This document shows positions 1-9,145 of a DNA stretch of 34,809 nucleotides, one piece after another. Source of the stretch: Lachnospiraceae bacterium (GTDB lineage Bacteria > Bacillota > Clostridia > Lachnospirales > Lachnospiraceae). The notes beneath the pieces are model-generated. The model saw only the letters and a list, made by a program, of their open reading frames with translations, searched no databases and was not told the DNA's origin. How positions within the stretch are numbered: the stretch's first letter is position 1; every line of letters starts with the position of its first letter. The translations under genes and the position numbers were made by a program. The stretch lies in the NCBI GenBank assembly GCA_017440575.1, contig JAFSGY010000024.1, positions 1 through 34,809 of the forward strand, in the 5' to 3' direction.

Positions 1-493
1 CTTGCATGTGATTCACTTTGATGCGCATGCAGATTTACGAGATGATTACCTTGGTGCGAAGCTTTCTCATGCGACAGTGCTTCATAGAGTATGGGACATT
101 ATTGGTGATGACAGAATCTATCAGTTTGGAATCCGTAGTGGTGAGCGTGCAGAATTTCGTTGGGGAAGCGAGCACGTACATACGCAAAAGTTTAATTTTG
201 ACGGACTAGAGGAAGTTATCGAGAAGTTAAAGGGTAAGCCGGTTTATTTTACGATAGATTTGGATGTATTAGACCCATCTGTTTTTCCGGGAACAGGTAC
301 ACCGGAGGCAGGGGGTGTGACGTTTGTACAGCTTTTAGAAGCCATATTAAAGGTTGGAGAGCTGAATATCGTAGGCTGTGATATCAATGAGCTGTCGCCA
401 TTACTGGATGCAAGCGGAGCATCAACAGCTGTTGCCTTAAAGGTATTACGAGAGCTTTTGTTGAAGCTTGAGGAACGATATATTAGAAATTAG
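1..493 (+). CDS. speB: Agmatinase / ureohydrolase family protein, 5' truncated by window edge
   Basis: Ureohydrolases of this type hydrolyse agmatine to putrescine and urea with a binuclear Mn centre. The visible 163 residues are the C-terminal half of the fold. They contain the metal-binding FDAHADLRDDY stretch near the start and the second metal motif FTIDLDVLDPS around residues 83-93, then GCDINELSP near the end. Full-length family members have roughly 280-300 residues, so about 120 are missing upstream of the window, and the TTG at base 2 is not a real start. The gene ends 13 bp before the next ORF, which has its own AGGAGG site, so the two are probably co-transcribed. The neighbours (carboxyspermidine dehydrogenase and decarboxylase) support a polyamine role, since putrescine would feed that route. 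Agmatinase is preferred over arginase or formiminoglutamase on this context. Confidence 0.9.
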   Translation, partial: LHVIHFDAHADLRDDYLGAKLSHATVLHRVWDIIGDDRIYQFGIRSGERAEFRWGSEHVHTQKFNFDGLEEVIEKLKGKPVYFTIDLDVLDPSVFPGTGTPEAGGVTFVQLLEAILKVGELNIVGCDINELSPLLDASGASTAVALKVLRELLLKLEERYIRN

Positions 494-506
494 GAGGACA
501 TAGAGA

Positions 507-1763
507 ATGGGAAGAGTGTTAATTATCGGTTGTGGTGGAGTTGCAAGTGTTGCAATTCATAAGTGCTGCCAGAACAGCGAGGTATTTGAGGAGATTATGA
601 TTGCCAGCAGAACCAAGTCAAAGTGTGATGCATTGAAAGCAAAGCTTGATGGAGGAAAGACCAAAATTGAAACAGCACAGGTAGATGCAGACAACGTGGA
701 TGAAGTAATTGCCTTGATTAAGAGCTATAAGCCGGATTTGGTTATGAATATTGCACTTCCGTATCAGGATTTAACGATTATGGATGCATGTCTTGCATGT
801 GGTGTAAATTATATGGATACAGCGAACTATGAGCCGGAAGATATTGAAGAGCCGGAATGGAAGGCTGCTTATGAAAAGAGATGTAAAGAGGAAGGCTTCT
901 CTGCTTATTTTGATTATTCTTATCAGTGGGCATACAAGAAGAAGTTTGAAGAAGCAGGCTTAACAGCACTTCTTGGTTCAGGTTTTGACCCGGGTGTAAC
1001 ACAAGCATATTGTGCTTATGCATTAAAGCATGAATTTGATGAGATTGATACCATTGATATTTTGGACTGTAACGGTGGCGACCATGGTTATCCATTTGCA
1101 ACCAATTTTAATCCTGAGATTAATTTAAGAGAGGTGTCAGCACCGGGAAGCTATTGGGAGAATGGTCACTGGGTAGAGGTTCCGGCAATGAGCATTAAGA
1201 GAGAATATAATTTCGACCAAGTAGGACAGAAGGATATGTATCTTCTTCATCATGAGGAAATTGAATCTCTTGCAAAGAACATTCCGGGTGTAAAGAGAAT
1301 TCGTTTCTTTATGACCTTTGGACAGAGCTATTTAGACCATATGAGATGTTTAGAGAACGTAGGAATGCTTTCTACAACACCAATCAATTATGAAGGTAAG
1401 GAAATCGTTCCAATCCAGTTCTTAAAGGCATTATTACCAGACCCTGCAAGCTTAGGACCACGTACAAAGGGTAAGACCAACATTGGCTGTATTTTCACCG
1501 GTAAGAAGGATGGAAAAGAGAAGACCTTTTACGTATATAATGTATGTGATCATCAGGAATGCTATCAGGAAGTTGGTTCACAGGCGATTTCTTATACAAC
1601 AGGCGTACCTGCTATGATTGGTGCGATGATGTTACTTACAGGAACATGGAATAAACCGGGTGTTTATACGGTAGAAGAGTTTGATCCGGATCCATATATG
1701 GAGGCGTTAAATAAGTGGGGGTTGCCATGGCAAGTTAGTTATGAGCCTGTTTTGGTGGATTAA
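507..1763 (+). CDS. Carboxynorspermidine/carboxyspermidine dehydrogenase (saccharopine dehydrogenase family)
   Basis: The enzyme condenses aspartate beta-semialdehyde with a diamine (putrescine or diaminopropane) and reduces the Schiff base with NADPH to give carboxy(nor)spermidine, the step before decarboxylation to spermidine. At 418 residues it has the usual family length. The N-terminal Rossmann motif VLIIGCGGVASVAIHKC (about residues 4-20) binds the nucleotide, and the FDPGVTQAYCAYAL segment near residue 160 is typical of the LYS9-like family. The ATG is preceded by TAGGAGGACA at good spacing. It sits between agmatinase and the nspC homologue, the standard order of the alternative spermidine pathway in gut Firmicutes. 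The product length and neighbours argue against a lysine-catabolic saccharopine dehydrogenase. Confidence 0.9.
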   Translation: MGRVLIIGCGGVASVAIHKCCQNSEVFEEIMIASRTKSKCDALKAKLDGGKTKIETAQVDADNVDEVIALIKSYKPDLVMNIALPYQDLTIMDACLACGVNYMDTANYEPEDIEEPEWKAAYEKRCKEEGFSAYFDYSYQWAYKKKFEEAGLTALLGSGFDPGVTQAYCAYALKHEFDEIDTIDILDCNGGDHGYPFATNFNPEINLREVSAPGSYWENGHWVEVPAMSIKREYNFDQVGQKDMYLLHHEEIESLAKNIPGVKRIRFFMTFGQSYLDHMRCLENVGMLSTTPINYEGKEIVPIQFLKALLPDPASLGPRTKGKTNIGCIFTGKKDGKEKTFYVYNVCDHQECYQEVGSQAISYTTGVPAMIGAMMLLTGTWNKPGVYTVEEFDPDPYMEALNKWGLPWQVSYEPVLVD

Positions 1764-1772
1764 GAGGTAATT

Positions 1773-2945
1773 ATGAATAAACCAGCTATTTATAAAGAAG
1801 TAAACACTCCATGCTATATTGTGGATGAAGCCTTGTTGAAGAAAAACTTAGAAATTCTGCGTCATGTCTGTGATGAAACGGGATGCAAGATTTTGCTGGC
1901 GCAGTAGGCTTTTTCGATGTATTATTTTTATCCGCTGATTGGGAAGTATCTAGATGGTGCGACGGCAAGTGGCTTATATGAGGCAAAGCTTGCAGCAGAG
2001 GAGCTTTGTAATCAGGAGATAGAGGATATTAGTGGAAGGATGAAGAGATGTGAGAATCACATCTTTTCTCCTGCTTACCCGGAAAAGGATATGGACGAGA
2101 TTCTTTCTATCTGTGACCATCTGGTATTCAATTCCTTTGCACAATGGGAAAAGTATCGGGAAAGAGCATTGGCAGCAGGTAAGGAGTGTGGGCTTCGTAT
2201 CAATCCGGAGCGCTCTACACAGGACCATGCGATATATGACCCTTGTTCGGTTGGCTCTCGTCTCGGTGTAACCCTTGCGAACTTTAAGCCGGAGCTGTTA
2301 GAGGGGCTGTCAGGGCTTCATTTTCATTGTCTGTGTGAGCAGAATGTGGATGCCTTAGAAATGACCTTAGAAGCAGTAGAAGAGAAATTTGGAACTTATC
2401 TACATCAGATGAAGTGGCTGAACTTTGGCGGTGGACATCATATCACGAGAGCAGACTATGATGTGGATAAGTTAATAACGGTTATTAAGCGTATTCAGGA
2501 GAAATATCAGGTTCAGGTTTATTTAGAACCGGGTGAGGCTGTGGCTTTAAATGCAGGCTTTTTAGTAACAACAGTAGAGGAAATTGTCGACAATGTGAAG
2601 CAGATAGCGATTCTCGATACTTCCGCAGCGTGTCATATGCCGGATGTTATCGAAATGCCTTATCGTCCGCCATTAATCGATTCTGGCGAGGCAGGAGAAA
2701 AGCCATATACTTATACGCTTGGAGGGCCAACCTGTCTGGCAGGAGATGTGATTGGTGAGTATTCCTTTGATGTGCCGTTACAGGTTGGTGACAGACTTGT
2801 GTTTGGCGATATGGCAATCTATTCCATGGTGAAGAATAACACCTTTAACGGTATGGCACTTCCTGATATTGTGGCACTGCATGAGGATGGAAGCTACAAA
2901 GTAGTCAAGCATTTTGGGTATGAGGACTTTAAAATGAGGCTCTAG
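1773..2945 (+). pseudogene. nspC: Carboxynorspermidine decarboxylase with in-frame TAG at the PLP-lysine codon
   Basis: Fold III PLP decarboxylase of the alanine racemase/ornithine decarboxylase superfamily, which turns carboxy(nor)spermidine into (nor)spermidine. Read from ATG 1773, the frame matches the family from the N-terminus but meets TAG at 1905-1907 (codon 45). It then continues in the same frame to TAG at 2943-2945, for a total of 390 codons, the family's usual length. The residues around the stop read LLAQ-stop-AFSMYYFYP, where NspC proteins have ALK-(C/A)FA. The missing residue is therefore the lysine that forms the Schiff base with PLP, and AAG to TAG is a single change. The rest is intact, including FGGGHH (about residues 221-226), EPGEA and the conserved Cys motif GGPTCLAGD. 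An internal start at ATG 1917 would give 342 residues without the catalytic lysine. TAG is an ordinary stop elsewhere in the window. A recent nonsense mutation or a base-call error is likeliest. Confidence 0.88.
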
Positions 2946-2946
2946 G

Positions 2947-2972
2947 GTTACTGGAACAGAATAAACAGTAGC
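2947..2972. repeat. Copy 1 of a dispersed 26-bp imperfect palindrome
   Basis: GTTACTG and CAGTAGC arms flank a 12-base centre (GAACAGAATAAA). The copy begins 1 base after the nspC stop codon. The same architecture recurs at 7222-7247 and 28769-28794 in this window. Confidence 0.6.
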
Positions 2973-2996
2973 ACTCTGGGAAAAAGAGGAAACGCA

Positions 2997-4061
2997 ATGA
3001 ATATATTGGAAAAAGAGAAAAACTACCGTCTTGGTGGAAGACATACCTGGCAGAAAGGGATTTTATATCTGGCTTATTCTGCTTCCTATATGGAGTTTTG
3101 CTGTGAAGGTGCATGCACTGTAACAGCAGAACTGGTTTCTGACGGAATACCGGAAGGTAAGGAATATACTACTTGGGCAGCAGTGTTCGTTAATGATGAA
3201 GAACAGCCAAGCAGACGATTTGAGCTGCAAAAGGGAACAAATACATATACCTTATATGCAGCGGAGCAAAAAGAAAATGTAAAAATCCGCCTCATGAAAT
3301 ATTCTGAGGCAGCTTTTTCTTCTTTGGGAATCAAGGCAATTCATGTGGAAGGCGGGGCAATTCTTCCGCCGCCACAAGCGCCGGAGAAGCTGATTCAGTT
3401 TATTGGTGACTCGATTACTTGTGGATATGGTATTGAAGGAATGGTCAATGTGGATGTGTTTAACACTACGCAGGAGAATCCTTGGAATGCCTATGCATGC
3501 CGTACAGCAAGACTTTTGAATATGGATTTTGAATTAGTAAGCTGGAGCGGAAATGGTGTGATTAGTCACTATGTAGATGAGACGGTAAATGAGCAACGTC
3601 ATGATAAGCCATGGATGCAGGAGCTTTATCCTTATAGTGACCGAGAACTGGAGGAACGTCTTGGAAAATCAGAAGCAGAACTTACCGTTTGGAATACAGA
3701 GCATGAGCCGGATGTGATTGTGGTACATTTAGGAACGAATGACGGCAGCTTTACTAGATTTATCGAAGAACGAAATGTGTTATTTGTAGAAGCCTATATG
3801 GCATTCTTACAGCAGATTAGAGCATTGCATAAAGAGGCGCCGATTATCTGTATGCTTGGTGTTATGCGACAGGAATTGAATGATCAGGTTGCAAAAGCAG
3901 TAGCCTTAACCAGACAACAGGGAGATGGCAATGTGTATTTTATTGACGTTCCTCTTGCAAGAGATTGGGACGGATTAGGTACGGATAATCATCCAAGCCC
4001 AAGAACACAGGAGAAAATGGCAGAGCTACTTGCACAGTATATACATTTTCTTGTGGATTAA
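2997..4061 (+). CDS. SGNH-hydrolase esterase, carbohydrate esterase family 2-like
   Basis: A two-domain esterase of 354 residues: an N-terminal beta-sandwich (about residues 1-120) and a C-terminal SGNH hydrolase fold. This is the arrangement of family CE2 acetyl esterases, which remove O-acetyl groups from plant polysaccharides or oligosaccharides. The nucleophile lies in FIGDSITCGYGIE (Ser139), the oxyanion block is HLGTNDGSF (Asn248), and the catalytic acid and base lie in TDNHPSP (Asp330, His332). No signal peptide is visible, so it is probably cytoplasmic and may act on imported acetylated oligosaccharides. AGAGGA precedes the ATG. It follows the polyamine genes on the same strand, separated by a short palindromic repeat, and ends at a strong bidirectional terminator. 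The substrate is not determinable from sequence. Confidence 0.82.
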   Translation: MNILEKEKNYRLGGRHTWQKGILYLAYSASYMEFCCEGACTVTAELVSDGIPEGKEYTTWAAVFVNDEEQPSRRFELQKGTNTYTLYAAEQKENVKIRLMKYSEAAFSSLGIKAIHVEGGAILPPPQAPEKLIQFIGDSITCGYGIEGMVNVDVFNTTQENPWNAYACRTARLLNMDFELVSWSGNGVISHYVDETVNEQRHDKPWMQELYPYSDRELEERLGKSEAELTVWNTEHEPDVIVVHLGTNDGSFTRFIEERNVLFVEAYMAFLQQIRALHKEAPIICMLGVMRQELNDQVAKAVALTRQQGDGNVYFIDVPLARDWDGLGTDNHPSPRTQEKMAELLAQYIHFLVD

Positions 4062-4102
4062 AAATGGGTATTTTGGATTTGAACGATTGATGTTTGCAAT
4101 AG

Positions 4103-4147
4103 AAAAAGCTTCCATTAGAGATTGAAAAACTCTATGGAAGCTTTTTT
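4103..4147. terminator. Bidirectional intrinsic terminator between convergent genes
   Basis: A long stem of AAAAAGCTTCCAT-type arms (left arm from 4103, right arm ending 4147) encloses an ATTGAAAAA-type loop, with T tracts on both strands. It separates the plus-strand esterase from the convergent DUF3737-like gene and can serve both. Confidence 0.85.
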
Positions 4148-4178
4148 ATGTATGCAGAATCATTTTAATATGACGTAA

Positions 4179-5033
4179 TTAAGCTTTATTTTCATTGCGA
4201 CAAAAAATAGTAGTTTTTGTAACATCAATTCTTTCCGTTTCTAAAATAATTTCTCCAATGGAATCTGCCTCAATGTGACCACATATCGGATTCTTCACAC
4301 TATCAATATGTCCTTTTATGGTTGCCTGAACCTCACTGTTTTCAAAGGCAAGATCGCAACCTTCTAAAGTACAGTCCTCTAATACAAGTCCCTTGCAATA
4401 GCAAAATGGCTGTGTACCGATAATATGGCAGCGCACAAGCTTTAGATTCTCAGAATACCAGCCTAAGTATTCGCCACGGACAACAGAATCCTCTACGGTA
4501 ACATTCTTACCATGCCAAAAGGCATCCTTGGTATTCAGGTTTGAGTTACGAATCGTAACATTTTCAATGTATTGGAAGGAATATTTTCCGGTCATCGTAA
4601 AGCTATCAATATCCATATTTTTACATTCAAAAAATGGATACTCAGAGGTTAAGGTGCACTCTGAAATCTGCATATTCTGACAGCGCCATCCAAATTCCGG
4701 CGATACAATGGTGCATTCATGAAGGCGGATATTCTGACATTCGCGAAGTACCTTGATACCGTTCATAGTAGCCTGTTCCAACGTGATACCGTTGTCATAC
4801 CATAATGCGGCACGACAGCCCTCTGTCATGGTAATATCACGAATTACGGTATTGTTACAGTGCCAAAAAGGATAACGCAGATTGAAGTAACAGCGTTCAA
4901 CTAAAAGGTTGTTGGTTTCCTTTAAGGCAGATTCTCCATCAGCCGGACCATCAAAGGTGCAGTCTGTAACCGAAGCATCATGGATTCCATAAAGTGCACG
5001 TTCTTCATCATAGGTTTTGTTTGAGAAGTTCAT
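4179..5033 (-). CDS. DUF3737-like protein, predicted right-handed beta-helix
   Basis: This 284-residue protein is built of imperfect repeats of about 20 residues, with recurring patterns such as (N)VTIRNSN, (N)MQISECTL, NLKLVRCHI and GLVLEDCTL. Each repeat carries an aromatic/Cys segment like YPFWHCNN, YPFFECKN, QPFCYCKG or FGWRCQN. This is the signature of a parallel beta-helix of the DUF3737 family, whose function is not established. No signal peptide or membrane segment is visible. The ATG has GGAGG 7 bp upstream on the minus strand. It lies 78 bp downstream of butyrate kinase on the same strand, but a terminator hairpin between them argues for at least partly separate transcription. The family assignment is by repeat pattern and recall. 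Confidence 0.72.
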   Translation of the reverse strand: MNFSNKTYDEERALYGIHDASVTDCTFDGPADGESALKETNNLLVERCYFNLRYPFWHCNNTVIRDITMTEGCRAALWYDNGITLEQATMNGIKVLRECQNIRLHECTIVSPEFGWRCQNMQISECTLTSEYPFFECKNMDIDSFTMTGKYSFQYIENVTIRNSNLNTKDAFWHGKNVTVEDSVVRGEYLGWYSENLKLVRCHIIGTQPFCYCKGLVLEDCTLEGCDLAFENSEVQATIKGHIDSVKNPICGHIEADSIGEIILETERIDVTKTTIFCRNENKA

Positions 5034-5057
5034 GAAAAGTCCTCCCCTTTCTTTGTC

Positions 5058-5090
5058 AAAAAGCTCGAAAACCGTTACGATTTTCGAGCC
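5058..5090 (-). terminator. Intrinsic terminator downstream of butyrate kinase
   Basis: On the minus strand, GCTCGAAAA and TTTTCGAGC arms (5081-5089 and 5063-5071) form a perfect 9-bp stem followed by a T run. It lies just after the buk stop codon and before the DUF3737-like gene. Confidence 0.8.
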
Positions 5091-5111
5091 TTTCCGCTTT
5101 GTTAAGAAAAA

Positions 5112-6179
5112 TTAATATTCACAAGCTGCTTCTTCGCCATTTAATACGCGAAGTGCACCTTGTGCAAGTGCAAGAAGCTCGTCCTCACCTGCGTAGATTA
5201 CGAAGTCAGCAATCCAGCCACACATTTTCTGTAAAGCATCACAGGTAGTCTTGTTGTAAGCGATACCACCAGTCAGGATAATCTTATCAACCTTTCCTTC
5301 CAGTACGCAAGCCATAGAACCAATATCCTTTGCAATTTGATAGTGGAATGCATCTAATACCATCTTTGCTTCCTCATCACCAGAAGTAGCTCTCTGTGTT
5401 ACGGTACGAGCATCGTTTGTTCCAAGGTAAGCATTGAAACCACCGTTTCCTACTAATTTCTTATATACTTCTTTTTCTGTATACTCGCCTGAGAAGCACA
5501 TCTTAACAAGTGCACCAACTGGAACACCACCAGCTCTTTCTGGAGAGAATGCACCGTCACCATCTAAAGCATTGAACACGTCGATAATTTTGCCGTTCTT
5601 ATGAGCGCCAACAGATACACCGCCACCCATATGTACAACGATTAAGTTCAGGTCTTCGTATTTCTGATTGCTTTCCTTTGCATATCTCTTAGCAACTGCC
5701 TTCTGGTTTAGTGCGTGGAAGATACTTACTCTTGGAAGCTCTGGAACGCCTGAATATCTTGCAACAGGCTGTAATTCGTCAACAACAACCGGGTCAACGA
5801 TAAAGGAAGGAAGTCCTAATTCATCACCGATTTCTCTTGCAAGGATACCACCAAGGTTAGAAGCATGCTGTCCCTGAACACCAACACGAAGGTCTGCTAA
5901 TAATTCGTCTGTTACACGATAAGTACCGCCTGGAATTGGCTTTAACATACCGCCACGTCCAACGATAACGCTAAGCTCTTTCATATCGAAGTTCTTTTCT
6001 TTTAAAATGTTAAGAATAACGTTCTTTCTGAAATCCTTCTGCTCAACGATAGAAGCATACTGAGCAATTTCCTCTGTAGAGTGTCTTAATGTTTCCTCAA
6101 ATAATAAGGTTTCATCTTCAAATACACCAATTTTGGTAGAAGTGGAGCCTGGATTGATAATCAATGACTTGTATGACAT
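5112..6179 (-). CDS. buk: Butyrate kinase
   Basis: Converts butyryl phosphate and ADP to butyrate and ATP, the energy-conserving last step of the Ptb-Buk butyrate route. The 355-residue length is normal for Buk. Acetate/butyrate kinase family motifs are visible: [15 protein letters not shown] at residues 6-20 (phosphate-binding loop), [20 protein letters not shown] near residues 181-200, and [20 protein letters not shown] after it. The ATG is preceded on the minus strand by an ideal AAGGAGGATG site. It follows ptb by 31 bp with no terminator between, so the two form an operon. Propionate or branched-chain acyl kinase activity is possible in related enzymes, but adjacency to ptb favours butyrate. 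Confidence 0.95.
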   Translation of the reverse strand: MSYKSLIINPGSTSTKIGVFEDETLLFEETLRHSTEEIAQYASIVEQKDFRKNVILNILKEKNFDMKELSVIVGRGGMLKPIPGGTYRVTDELLADLRVGVQGQHASNLGGILAREIGDELGLPSFIVDPVVVDELQPVARYSGVPELPRVSIFHALNQKAVAKRYAKESNQKYEDLNLIVVHMGGGVSVGAHKNGKIIDVFNALDGDGAFSPERAGGVPVGALVKMCFSGEYTEKEVYKKLVGNGGFNAYLGTNDARTVTQRATSGDEEAKMVLDAFHYQIAKDIGSMACVLEGKVDKIILTGGIAYNKTTCDALQKMCGWIADFVIYAGEDELLALAQGALRVLNGEEAACEY

Positions 6180-6210
6180 AAGTTCATCCTCCTTAAAAAT
6201 ATATGATATA

Positions 6211-7131
6211 TTATTTATTTTTCTTCATTTCTTCTGCTACAACAGCTGCAAGAGCGATAGAGTAAAGCTTAGTCTCGCAGGAATCTGAACGGGAAGTTAA
6301 GATAACAGGAGCCTCTGTACCTGTTAAGATATTTCCGTTCTTTACTTCACACAAATGTGTTAAGGTCTTGTATACTAAGTTTCCGGCATGAATGTCAGGG
6401 AAGAGAAGAACATCTGCATCACCTGCAATCTTACGGTCTGTACCACCCTTATGAGTAGCAGCTTCTTCATCAATAGCCATATCCATGGAAAGTGGTCCAT
6501 CAACGATACAGCCGGTAATCTTGCCTTCGTCATTCATTTTTGCTAATTCAGCAGCTTCTACGGTACAAGGCATCTTAGGATTTACCACCTCAACAGCGGC
6601 AAGTGGAGCAACCTTAGGATTTGCAATACCGCATGCATGGCAAACCTTTACAGTATTGTCAATGATAGCAACCTTGTCCTCTAAGGTAGGGTATGTCATA
6701 AATGCAACGTCTGTTAAGAACAGAAGACGGTTTACTCCCTTTACCTCGAATACACATACATGAGATAATGGCTTACCGGTACGAAGACCAACTTCCTTAT
6801 CGAGAACACTCTTTAAGAAGTTCTTAGTGTCGATAAGTCCTTTCATATACATATCAGCTTCCCCATTATGTACAAGACTTACAGCCTTTAAAGCAGCCTG
6901 AACATCGTCAGTTTCATTTACGATTTCAAAGCCTTCTAAGCTCATATTGATAGAAGCAGCAACTTCCTTAATCTTTTCCTCATCACCAACTAAAATTGCA
7001 TCAGCGATTCCCTGTTCCTTTGCAGCCATAACAGCCTCTAATACAGGAGCATCCTGAGCAACAGCAACAGCAACCTTCTTCTTGCTGCATTCGGAAACTT
7101 TTTTCAGTAAATCATCAAATCCTTTGCTCAT
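6211..7131 (-). CDS. ptb: Phosphate butyryltransferase
   Basis: Transfers the butyryl group from butyryl-CoA to phosphate, feeding butyrate kinase. At 306 residues it has the usual length of the phosphate acetyl/butyryl transferase family. Recognisable blocks are [15 protein letters not shown] (about residues 40-54), [19 protein letters not shown] (about 100-118), [14 protein letters not shown] (about 136-149) and [19 protein letters not shown] (about 210-228). GAGGTG precedes the ATG on the minus strand. It is first in a ptb-buk operon. The presence of this pair suggests the strain can end butyrate synthesis by substrate-level phosphorylation. Whether butyryl-CoA:acetate CoA-transferase is also present cannot be told here. 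Confidence 0.95.
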   Translation of the reverse strand: MSKGFDDLLKKVSECSKKKVAVAVAQDAPVLEAVMAAKEQGIADAILVGDEEKIKEVAASINMSLEGFEIVNETDDVQAALKAVSLVHNGEADMYMKGLIDTKNFLKSVLDKEVGLRTGKPLSHVCVFEVKGVNRLLFLTDVAFMTYPTLEDKVAIIDNTVKVCHACGIANPKVAPLAAVEVVNPKMPCTVEAAELAKMNDEGKITGCIVDGPLSMDMAIDEEAATHKGGTDRKIAGDADVLLFPDIHAGNLVYKTLTHLCEVKNGNILTGTEAPVILTSRSDSCETKLYSIALAAVVAEEMKKNK

Positions 7132-7221
7132 TTGAACACCTCATCATCTTTAATAAAAATAGTAGTGTGTATGATTACTCACTTGTTAAAAGAATAACAC
7201 TTTGTGCGAGGAAGGTCAAGG

Positions 7222-7247
7222 GTAACTGGAGCGGAGTGAACATTAGC
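7222..7247. repeat. Copy 2 of the dispersed 26-bp imperfect palindrome
   Basis: GTAACTG-N12-CATTAGC, with the centre GAGCGGAGTGAA closely matching the copy at 28769-28794 (GGACGGAGTGAA). It lies in the intergenic region between the divergent ptb and membrane-protein genes. The arms are less well matched than in the other copies. Confidence 0.5.
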
Positions 7248-7274
7248 TGCCAAGGCAAGAGCGAAAAATTCGTG

Positions 7275-7303
7275 TTGTGAAAAGTAAAAAGGTAATCTAT
7301 AAT
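7275..7303 (+). promoter_or_regulatory. Predicted sigma-A promoter of the membrane-protein gene
   Basis: TTGTGA (7275-7280) and TATAAT (7298-7303) are separated by exactly 17 bp, with the start codon 39 bp downstream of the -10 box. Confidence 0.6.
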
Positions 7304-7342
7304 GAGTCCTAAATCAGAATAAAATAAAAAAGGGGTAAAAAC

Positions 7343-9025
7343 ATGCTGACAGTTCTTTTCAATTGGCTTTATATCTTTATTACAACGTTGAGCTTAGGCT
7401 ATGCGTTTTCGAAATGTATCGAGAAAAAACTTCATTATAGAATAAAACGGTTGTACAACCTTGCAGCGGTTGGATTAGTAATTGCTACGGTATATGCACA
7501 GGTTTTCAGCATATTTTATAAGGTGGGACTTGTGGCAAATCTGTTGCTGATTATTAGCTGTATAGGAAGTATTGTGCTGTACAGACAGCAGATGAAAGCA
7601 GACATTGAAAAATATGGTAAGAAACTTTTTTCGATAAAAGGTGTCGTTATTGTGGCGCTTGTACTGCTTTGGGCATATTTTACATCGCGTGGAATCATTC
7701 ATTATGATACTGATTTGTACCACGCACAGAGCATTCGCTGGATAGAGGAATATGGAGTGGTTCCGGGGCTTGGCAATCTGCATGTGCGTTTTGCATATAA
7801 CAGCTCTGTATTTGCATTATCTGCTTTGTATAGCATGAAGTTTCTGCTTGGACAGTCACTTCATACCATCAGCGGCTTTTTTGCATTGCTTCTTAGTATT
7901 AGTGCTATGGATATTATGGGAAGTTGGCAGGAAAAAAGATTTCGGCTTTCTGACTTTGCACGAATTGCAGCTATATATTATCTAACCATGATATGTGATG
8001 AGGTGGTATCTCCAGCATCCGATTATGTGATTATGTGTACCATATTTTATCTCGTGATTGAGTGGCTTACGGTTTTGGAAGCATCCAAGGAAAAGAGCGA
8101 AAGTATTGTGCCGTATGCGCTTCTTTGTGTCGGTGGAGTCTTTGCCGTGTCTTTGAAGCTGACAGCAGGATTAATTCTTATTTTAGTGATAAAACCGGCA
8201 TATATGCTGATAAGAGAAAAGAGATGGAAAGAAATTTTACTTTACATAAGCATTGGATTGATAGTGATTACACCGTGGATTGTGCGTACCGTTTTGATTT
8301 CAGGTTATCTTCTTTATCCATTTCCGTCACTTGACTTGTTTGATGTGGACTGGAAGATTCCAACGGCGGCAGCTACACTGGATGCGGCAGAGATTAAGAC
8401 ATGGGGACGGGCGATTTATGATGCATCCAAGGTAGGTATGCCGATACAGGAATGGTTTCCGAACTGGTTTTCAACCACGCTTTCGGGAACGGAAAAGCTT
8501 TTGATTCTGGCCGATATAGTGACACTTTTCGTGCTTGTAGTCATAGCTGCCTGGCAGATTAGCAGAAAAAAGTGGAGAGAACTTGATTTTCTTCTTGTCA
8601 TGGCAGCAGTCGCAGCCTCTTACCTGTTCTGGCAGATAAGTGCACCACTTATGCGATATGGATATTCTCATGTATTGTTGTTAGTCGCGCTGACAGCCGG
8701 GTATCTGTTGCAACGATTTATGATAAAGAGAAAAAGGATTTGTCAAGTATTTTATGCTTTGGTGCTTGTGATAGGTATTGCAAAGCTTGTTCCATTATAT
8801 TCTTACGCAGTGAGTGTTGGGGGACAGTCGTTTTATCTGACACAGAAAGATTATGGAAAGTATGAGAGTGTTTCATATAAAATAGAAGGAGTGACCTTTT
8901 ATTATCCGGTAGAAGGAGATAGAATTGGATATGAGGCATTTCCTTCAGCAACTACAAAGGTTGATATAGAGTTTCGTGGAAAGAGCATAGAAGAGGGATT
9001 TAGGTTACAAAATCTTAACTTTTAA
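7343..9025 (+). CDS. Polytopic membrane protein, possibly GT-C/PMT-like (resembles LIC_10190-type proteins)
   Basis: A 560-residue integral membrane protein. Strongly hydrophobic segments fall near residues 5-25, 33-52, 57-74 and 95-113, with many more to about residue 480, followed by a soluble C-terminal tail. A conserved-looking loop after the fourth segment reads HYDTDLYHAQSIRWIEEY and continues with VPGLGNLHVRFAYNSS. An acidic and aromatic first extracytoplasmic loop of this kind is typical of GT-C glycosyltransferases and of the uncharacterised LIC_10190-type membrane proteins. This suggests, without proving, a lipid-linked sugar transferase role at the envelope. GGGG lies 9 bp before the ATG. 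It has its own promoter and ends at a terminator, so it is monocistronic. No substrate can be proposed. Confidence 0.65.
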   Translation: MLTVLFNWLYIFITTLSLGYAFSKCIEKKLHYRIKRLYNLAAVGLVIATVYAQVFSIFYKVGLVANLLLIISCIGSIVLYRQQMKADIEKYGKKLFSIKGVVIVALVLLWAYFTSRGIIHYDTDLYHAQSIRWIEEYGVVPGLGNLHVRFAYNSSVFALSALYSMKFLLGQSLHTISGFFALLLSISAMDIMGSWQEKRFRLSDFARIAAIYYLTMICDEVVSPASDYVIMCTIFYLVIEWLTVLEASKEKSESIVPYALLCVGGVFAVSLKLTAGLILILVIKPAYMLIREKRWKEILLYISIGLIVITPWIVRTVLISGYLLYPFPSLDLFDVDWKIPTAAATLDAAEIKTWGRAIYDASKVGMPIQEWFPNWFSTTLSGTEKLLILADIVTLFVLVVIAAWQISRKKWRELDFLLVMAAVAASYLFWQISAPLMRYGYSHVLLLVALTAGYLLQRFMIKRKRICQVFYALVLVIGIAKLVPLYSYAVSVGGQSFYLTQKDYGKYESVSYKIEGVTFYYPVEGDRIGYEAFPSATTKVDIEFRGKSIEEGFRLQNLNF

Positions 9026-9041
9026 AACGTTGAATTTATAT

Positions 9042-9074
9042 ACTAAATCTGTTACAATATGATTTAGTTTTTTT
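9042..9074 (+). terminator. Intrinsic terminator after the membrane-protein gene
   Basis: ACTAAATC (9042-9049) pairs with GATTTAGT (9061-9068), followed by a run of T. It lies between the membrane-protein stop and secA. Confidence 0.75.
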
Positions 9075-9145
9075 AAAGATGTTATGTAACTGTGTGATTT
9101 ATAAGAATCTTACAGACAAAAAGCTTTAAAGGATTGGAGTCAAAA

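Noticed and set aside
1905-1907. TAG read as pyrrolysine in nspC
   Set aside because: Pyrrolysine carries an amide on the side-chain nitrogen and could not form the PLP Schiff base. Several genes here, including nspC itself, end with TAG. No pyl genes are in the window.
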